8,570 bases of DNA, taken from Ilyomonas sp964658445 (lineage in GTDB: Bacteria > Bacteroidota > Bacteroidia > Chitinophagales > Chitinophagaceae). The position numbers were made by a program, and so were the translations under genes. Of the stretch, positions 5,813 through 8,570 are shown piece by piece; position 1 is the first letter of the stretch; every line of letters begins with the position of its first letter. The notes below the pieces were generated by a model. The model was not told the DNA's origin and searched no databases. It worked only from the letters and a program-made list of their open reading frames with translations. The DNA lies in the NCBI GenBank assembly GCA_964658445.1, contig CAZZZH010000203.1, forward strand, positions 1 through 8,570, given 5' to 3'.

Positions 5813-7780
5813 TTATTGAAAATCCTCTTTTTTGATTCCTAATTTCATCATGCGCGATTCCAGTGTAGTCGGTTTCTCATTTAGTAGTTCGGCTGCACCA
5901 TCTTTGCCTCTGATGCGTCCGTGTGTTTTGCGAAGCACAGAAGAAATATGTGCGATTTCAGTATCACGTTGTATGCGCCTAATGTCATCAATAGTTTTTA
6001 TTTTATTGTTATCATTCTTATTGGTTAAAGTTGCTGTGTCTAATTTATTTGTTAACGGTTGGCGCAACGATAATTTAGATTTCCCATCATTCAGAATGAC
6101 CGCTTTTTCCATCACATTTTCAAGCTCGCGTATATTGCCCGGATAATCATAAGCTTCCAGTTCAGAAAGCATTGATGTGCTTATACCTGCAAACACTTTG
6201 TTGAATTTCTTACAAAAGCTTTCAGCAAAAAAATAAGCCAGTTGCTCAATATCTTCTTTGCGCTCGCGTAGTGGTGGAAGCGTGACCGGAAATACATTCA
6301 GGCGATAATATAAATCAAGCCGGAATCGGTTTGCTGCTATTTCATTTTCCAAATTCCGGTTGGTAGCAGTGATTACCCGCACATTTACTTTGATGGGCAT
6401 TTTACCACCAATTCGCTCTATTTCTCTTTCCTGCAATACACGCAATAATTTCACCTGTAGTTCAACCGGCATCTCTCCAATTTCATCTAAAAAAATAGTT
6501 CCTCCTTCTGCCATTTCAAACTTGCCGACCCGCTTTTCCAATGCACCTGTAAATGCACCCTTTTCATGTCCGAATAATTCACTTTCAATTAAGGTTGGCG
6601 GCATAGCAGCACAATTGATTTTTATTAACGGTTTACTTTTTCTTGGCGACAACTGATGAATAGAATCGGCTATTTTTTCTTTGCCGGTGCCACTTTCACC
6701 AAGTATCAAAACAGAAGTATCCAACGGAGCTACTTGTGTTATCATATCCAGCACATTTAGCAACGCAGGGCTGCTACCGATAATACCATGCATAGAAGAA
6801 GTTTGTAAACTTTTCTTCTCAGGCCCATTTCGATAATTCATTGAAACAGCAACATTTTTATCGGATGCAGATATGCTGCTGAGAATAGCGGCCAGTTGCG
6901 GTTGCAAGCGAAAGAGCCAATCTATGTGTTCAGCGAAATATCCATGACTGGCGCGTCGAAATAAGCTAAGCGAAAACAAATAGCCATCTGATGATGAAAG
7001 TGGAAATTCGAGGTTGGATAAAAAGTCAAATGTTTTGGCAAACAACGCCCGCATCGGATGAAAAGACAATGTCTTTTCAAAGTCTTCGTCATTATAAAAT
7101 CCGGCTTTTATTTCCTGGGGCAAACCGGCAAGAATGGCAATGATTTCTTCTTCTTTTTTTCCTGCAATAACCGACAATTCATGCAGCCCGATGGTTTGGT
7201 ATTCATCGAAACCGATGCGCAAAAAAGCAAAGCCGCTATAGTGTTCCGCTCCTTTATTTTTTATCCTGCCCGCCAGGCAATCAAAAGGCACATAAGGTTG
7301 CAAAGCCGCAGTAGTCTTCACCATTTTCTGCTCCCAGGTGCCAGCTTCCTGTTGGATAGAAGACAACAGTTTTTGCAACTGCAGTTCTTTTTGCCAACGC
7401 ACTTCCAGGCTGTGTTCGTGACGATAAAAAGCAATGTCCAGGGTTATCAGCAAATCCTTTTCGCGAAAGGGTTTTACAAGGAAGCCATAAGGCTCAGTTG
7501 CTTTCGCTGCTTCTAAAACCTGTTGATTGGAATTGGCAGACAAATACACAAAGGCAATGCTCTTTTGTTTTAGTTCTTTCGCAAGTTCGATACCGCTCAG
7601 TTTTCCTTTTAAATGAATATCCAACAGCACCAGATCGGGTTGTTTTTTCTCAACGATATCTCTTGCTTCTGTAACAGAAGCCGCGATACCACAGACATTG
7701 TATCCAGCGCCTTTCAGTGTAAGCTGAAGATCGTCAGCTACAATAAATTCATCTTCTACAATCAGTATTTTTTTTGTCAT
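5813..7780 (-). CDS. Sigma54-dependent response regulator: REC, GAF-like, AAA+, Fis-type HTH
   Basis: A 655-residue NtrC-class regulator. The receiver domain (about 3-115) has the acidic pair in VEDE (10-11), phospho-acceptor Asp54 in LVLLDIHL, Ser81 in YLSAN and Lys103 in LVKPF. A coiled linker follows, then a roughly 150-residue region (about 155-305) that resembles a GAF fold but lacks clear motifs. The AAA+ domain (about 332-563) has Walker A GESGTGK (361-367), the sigma54-contacting GAFTGA loop (408-413) and Walker B FLDEIGE (Asp432, Glu433). The C-terminus (about 620-655) is a Fis-like helix-turn-helix, GRIRGKDGAAELLNEKPTTL. It should activate RNA polymerase with sigma54 after phosphorylation. 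I chose ATG 7778-7780, which begins MTKKILIVEDE right at the receiver domain; the in-frame TTG at 7843 would overlap the previous gene and add 21 non-domain residues. The 34-bp gap to the upstream kinase stop suggests one transcript. Confidence 0.95.
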   Translation of the reverse strand: MTKKILIVEDEFIVADDLQLTLKGAGYNVCGIAASVTEARDIVEKKQPDLVLLDIHLKGKLSGIELAKELKQKSIAFVYLSANSNQQVLEAAKATEPYGFLVKPFREKDLLITLDIAFYRHEHSLEVRWQKELQLQKLLSSIQQEAGTWEQKMVKTTAALQPYVPFDCLAGRIKNKGAEHYSGFAFLRIGFDEYQTIGLHELSVIAGKKEEEIIAILAGLPQEIKAGFYNDEDFEKTLSFHPMRALFAKTFDFLSNLEFPLSSSDGYLFSLSLFRRASHGYFAEHIDWLFRLQPQLAAILSSISASDKNVAVSMNYRNGPEKKSLQTSSMHGIIGSSPALLNVLDMITQVAPLDTSVLILGESGTGKEKIADSIHQLSPRKSKPLIKINCAAMPPTLIESELFGHEKGAFTGALEKRVGKFEMAEGGTIFLDEIGEMPVELQVKLLRVLQEREIERIGGKMPIKVNVRVITATNRNLENEIAANRFRLDLYYRLNVFPVTLPPLRERKEDIEQLAYFFAESFCKKFNKVFAGISTSMLSELEAYDYPGNIRELENVMEKAVILNDGKSKLSLRQPLTNKLDTATLTNKNDNNKIKTIDDIRRIQRDTEIAHISSVLRKTHGRIRGKDGAAELLNEKPTTLESRMMKLGIKKEDFQ

Positions 7781-7814
7781 AACTCGCAGATTTTTCAAAA
7801 TCTCATGTAATAAA

Positions 7815-8570
7815 TCAGGACAGATTTCGCTTCGCGAATTCAATCTTTATACTCACACCATTGGCATTGTTAATCTCAAAATGCCCATCTATTTGCGTAA
7901 CCAATCCTTTCATCATTCGTATGCCCATCGTTGTATTATAGTCGGCATCAAAATGAAGCGGCAGACCATTTCCATTATCTTGGATAATAAGTTTTATGTC
8001 GTTGTTTTCATGTTTCATTATAACCGTAATGACACCTTCATTTTTACCTGTGAACGCATATTTGATGGCATTCGTTATCGCTTCATTCAAAATCAAACCA
8101 ACCGGCACAGCATCGCCAATATCTAGGTTGATCTCATCGAGTTGAAGGTCGTAAGAAATAGACTGCTGAGTTTGAAAACTGGTTTTCAAATAGGTGATGA
8201 GTTCACTGATAAATGTAGACATGTCAACTTTGGAGGTATCATCAGACTCATACAATTTTTGATGAATGAGCGACATCGCCTGCATTCGATGACGGCTTTC
8301 AGAAATGGCTTTTACCGCTTCTTCGTTATCCAAATATTTCGCCTGCGTATTCAATAAACTGGTCATTATTTGCAGGTTATTTTTTACGCGGTGATGCACT
8401 TCCTTTAACAGCCATTCTTTTTCTTCCAGCAAAGTGTCTTTGTCATCCAGAAGCTTGTCTTTGTCCTGTATCAGATTTTCTAATTCTATATTTTTTTGAT
8501 GAATCAATTGCTGCTGTTGGCGAAGCTGCCGATTATTTTTTTGCTTCAAAAGATACCTGCTATAACCAAC
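7815..8570 (-). CDS. Sensor histidine kinase (HisKA_2 family), 5' part outside the window
   Basis: The last 251 residues of a kinase whose N-terminus lies beyond the right edge. The first visible residues (VGYSRYLLKQKNN) look like the end of a transmembrane helix followed by a Gln/Asp/Lys-rich coiled coil. The apparent start at 8549 is an internal TTG and should not be used. The core has LLKEVHHRVKNNLQ, with the phospho-acceptor His codon at 8391-8393. The ATPase domain has LNEAITNAIKYAF, then DNGNGLP (G1 box, with Asn replacing the second Asp seen in the neighbour kinase) and MGIRMMKGL. It is a paralogue of the kinase at 3320-5647: the 64-residue stretch around the histidine differs at only 10 positions. 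By analogy the missing part probably carries a signal peptide and TPR repeats, but this is inference. It precedes the sigma54 regulator by 34 bp and is its most likely cognate kinase. Confidence 0.92.
   Translation of the reverse strand, partial: VGYSRYLLKQKNNRQLRQQQQLIHQKNIELENLIQDKDKLLDDKDTLLEEKEWLLKEVHHRVKNNLQIMTSLLNTQAKYLDNEEAVKAISESRHRMQAMSLIHQKLYESDDTSKVDMSTFISELITYLKTSFQTQQSISYDLQLDEINLDIGDAVPVGLILNEAITNAIKYAFTGKNEGVITVIMKHENNDIKLIIQDNGNGLPLHFDADYNTTMGIRMMKGLVTQIDGHFEINNANGVSIKIEFAKRNLS

Noticed and set aside
7058..7516. 152-codon plus-strand open frame opposite the response regulator
   Set aside because: It is a mirror of the strongly supported regulator coding frame; its composition is Phe-rich and unlike a real protein. 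The same applies to the other plus-strand frames over the kinases.

Overview
The window looks like chromosomal DNA of a Bacteroidota bacterium, probably Chitinophagales/Chitinophagaceae-like (for example Niastella or Chitinophaga relatives). This placement is inferred from gene style and was not tested by search. Supporting signs are moderate-AT DNA, AT-rich leaders mostly without a clear Shine-Dalgarno sequence, periplasmic-TPR sensor kinases with a HisKA_2 core, a RadC-like JAB protein, and a cupin-AraC regulator.

Layout from left to right. (1) 1-219, minus strand: a RadC/JAB-domain gene that runs off the left edge and is broken by a one-base frameshift. It is followed by an orphan plus-strand reading frame ending at 412 and a gene-free stretch to about 700, giving the left end the look of decayed accessory DNA. 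(2) 727-1560, plus: an intact alpha/beta hydrolase with a hairpin across its stop codon. (3) 1561-2174: a 614-bp convergent intergenic region holding an imperfect long inverted repeat, a minus-strand terminator candidate and a possible decayed frame. (4) 2175-3047, minus: a cupin-type AraC regulator. (5) 3250-3307: a strong minus-strand terminator. (6) 3320-8570, minus: a two-component cluster read right to left. It comprises a histidine kinase truncated by the right edge, then a REC / GAF-like / sigma54 AAA+ / Fis-HTH response regulator, then a second complete TPR-TM-HisKA_2 histidine kinase.

The two kinases are clear paralogues (54 of 64 residues identical around the phospho-acceptor histidine) and flank a single sigma54-dependent regulator. 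The simplest reading is that two periplasmic or membrane sensors feed one enhancer-binding transcription activator. The first kinase and the regulator are separated by only 34 bp and are probably co-transcribed. The second kinase follows a 165-bp gap and ends at the strong terminator. No target promoter for the regulator is evident in the window. The AraC gene and the hydrolase are convergent separate units, and nothing in the sequence ties them to the two-component system.

I see no rRNA, tRNA, CRISPR array, complete insertion sequence or phage gene. The most noteworthy item is the kinase-regulator-kinase arrangement. I do not see convincing evidence for a wholly undescribed system.
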